From contig QHXL01000168.1 of NCBI GenBank assembly GCA_003222935.1, positions 1-5,720 on the forward strand: a stretch of 5,720 nucleotides of DNA, written 5' to 3'. The position numbers were made by a program, and so were the translations under genes. The stretch comes from Acidobacteriota bacterium. Lineage in GTDB: Bacteria > Acidobacteriota > Blastocatellia > Pyrinomonadales > Pyrinomonadaceae. Below, piece after piece: positions 5,348-5,720 of the stretch (position 1 is its first letter; the number at the start of each line of letters is the position of its first letter). Below the pieces are notes generated by a model that was not told the DNA's origin, ran no database searches, and saw only the letters and a list, made by a program, of their open reading frames with translations.

Positions 5348-5720
5348 ATGTCTATTTTTCGTCTTTCATCCCTCAAACAGCGACTTCGTGTAGGCCTGTT
5401 TTTCATTCTGTGCGTGGGTTTAATAGTCACCGCTTTATTGAGTTTCCCCTCACTTTCGCGAGCAAAATTCGAACCCGTACAGTCGACGAGATCAACCAGG
5501 AAGACCAGTCCCCGTCGATTTGTTCCCGGCACCGTCCTGGTTCGTTACCGGAATGAGGCAATTGCCGCACATAGATCCGGTTCGCAAAGAATGGCTCTGG
5601 CAGACGGACAGCTCGTCTCGATGCAGCTCGAGAACTTCGAAGCTTCCGAGCTAATTCCGGGGCTAAGGTTGGCACACGTCGCCGAGTCAGAAACATTGAA
5701 TGCAGTAGCAGCATTACGCG
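5348..5720 (+). CDS. Secreted protein, N-terminal part: probable subtilisin-like (S8) serine protease signal and propeptide; 3' truncated by window
   Basis: 124 codons are visible and the frame is open at the window end. Residues 1-39 form a signal peptide: basic start (KQRLR), hydrophobic core 15-33 (VGLFFILCVGLIVTALLSF) and a likely cut after SRA (39). Residues 40-57 are a Ser/Thr/Arg-rich linker. From residue 58 the sequence FVPGTVLVRYRNEA, later GLRLAHVAESETLNAVAALR (105-124), follows the pattern of the N-terminal propeptide of bacterial subtilases (a PGxVLVRxR strand, then a short strand and a helix ending in ALR). The catalytic Asp/His/Ser blocks would lie beyond the window, so the family call rests on the propeptide alone. 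The gene is separated from the metalloprotease by a terminator and about 210 bases, so it is probably a separate transcription unit. A different secreted protein with the same type of propeptide is the alternative. Confidence 0.8.
   Translation, partial: MSIFRLSSLKQRLRVGLFFILCVGLIVTALLSFPSLSRAKFEPVQSTRSTRKTSPRRFVPGTVLVRYRNEAIAAHRSGSQRMALADGQLVSMQLENFEASELIPGLRLAHVAESETLNAVAALR

Noticed and set aside
5082..5393. 103-residue + strand open frame after the metalloprotease gene
   Set aside because: It reads straight through the terminator hairpin and the inverted-repeat arm, has no good ribosome site or recognisable protein pattern, and overlaps the better-supported start at 5348.
5311..5556. 81-residue + strand open frame
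   Set aside because: It overlaps the 5348 gene in another frame. That gene's frame has a signal peptide and propeptide pattern; this one shows nothing protein-like.
5427..5714. 95-residue open frame on the - strand at the window end
   Set aside because: It is antisense to the probable subtilase propeptide, with no start signals or family pattern.

Overview
The window looks like a stretch of chromosome from a soil-type Acidobacteriota, most likely the Blastocatellia/Pyrinomonadales side. This is inferred from long secreted proteins that end in DUF4214 modules, the combination of PA and Calx-beta domains, the moderate base composition and the REP-like palindromes. No rRNA or other phylogenetic marker is present, so the assignment is tentative. 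All genes read on the + strand.

Layout. (1) 1-1581: 3' part of a secreted zinc metalloprotease gene whose catalytic HExxH lies before the window. It keeps the third-ligand/Met-turn region, a PPC-like beta domain and a DUF4214 tail. (2) 1582-1876: intergenic. It holds a copy of a 37-base repeat also found after the next protease gene, then a 40-bp near-perfect inverted repeat with a 33-base loop (REP/BIME-like). (3) 1877-2437: a small membrane-anchored protein of unknown family, overlapping the next gene by an ATGA junction. (4) 2434-5022: a complete 862-residue secreted metalloprotease: signal peptide, HEFAHGFG zinc motif, a PA domain inserted inside the catalytic domain, a distal SHYD/Met-turn, a Calx-beta domain and a DUF4214 tail. 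(5) 5023-5347: intergenic. It holds a 19-bp-period tandem repeat, a pair of 23-base inverted repeats bounding 137 bp, and inside that segment a strong intrinsic terminator. (6) 5348-5720: the start of a further secreted protein, probably the signal peptide and propeptide of a subtilisin-like (S8) serine protease; it runs off the window.

Together this is a cluster of secreted proteases. The small anchored protein is probably made together with the central metalloprotease and may help its maturation or control, but that is inference. The two metalloproteases share a C-terminal module whose DNA similarity rises towards the 3' end and continues past the stop codons. This suggests that the tail module, with its downstream repeat, has been duplicated or homogenised by recombination.
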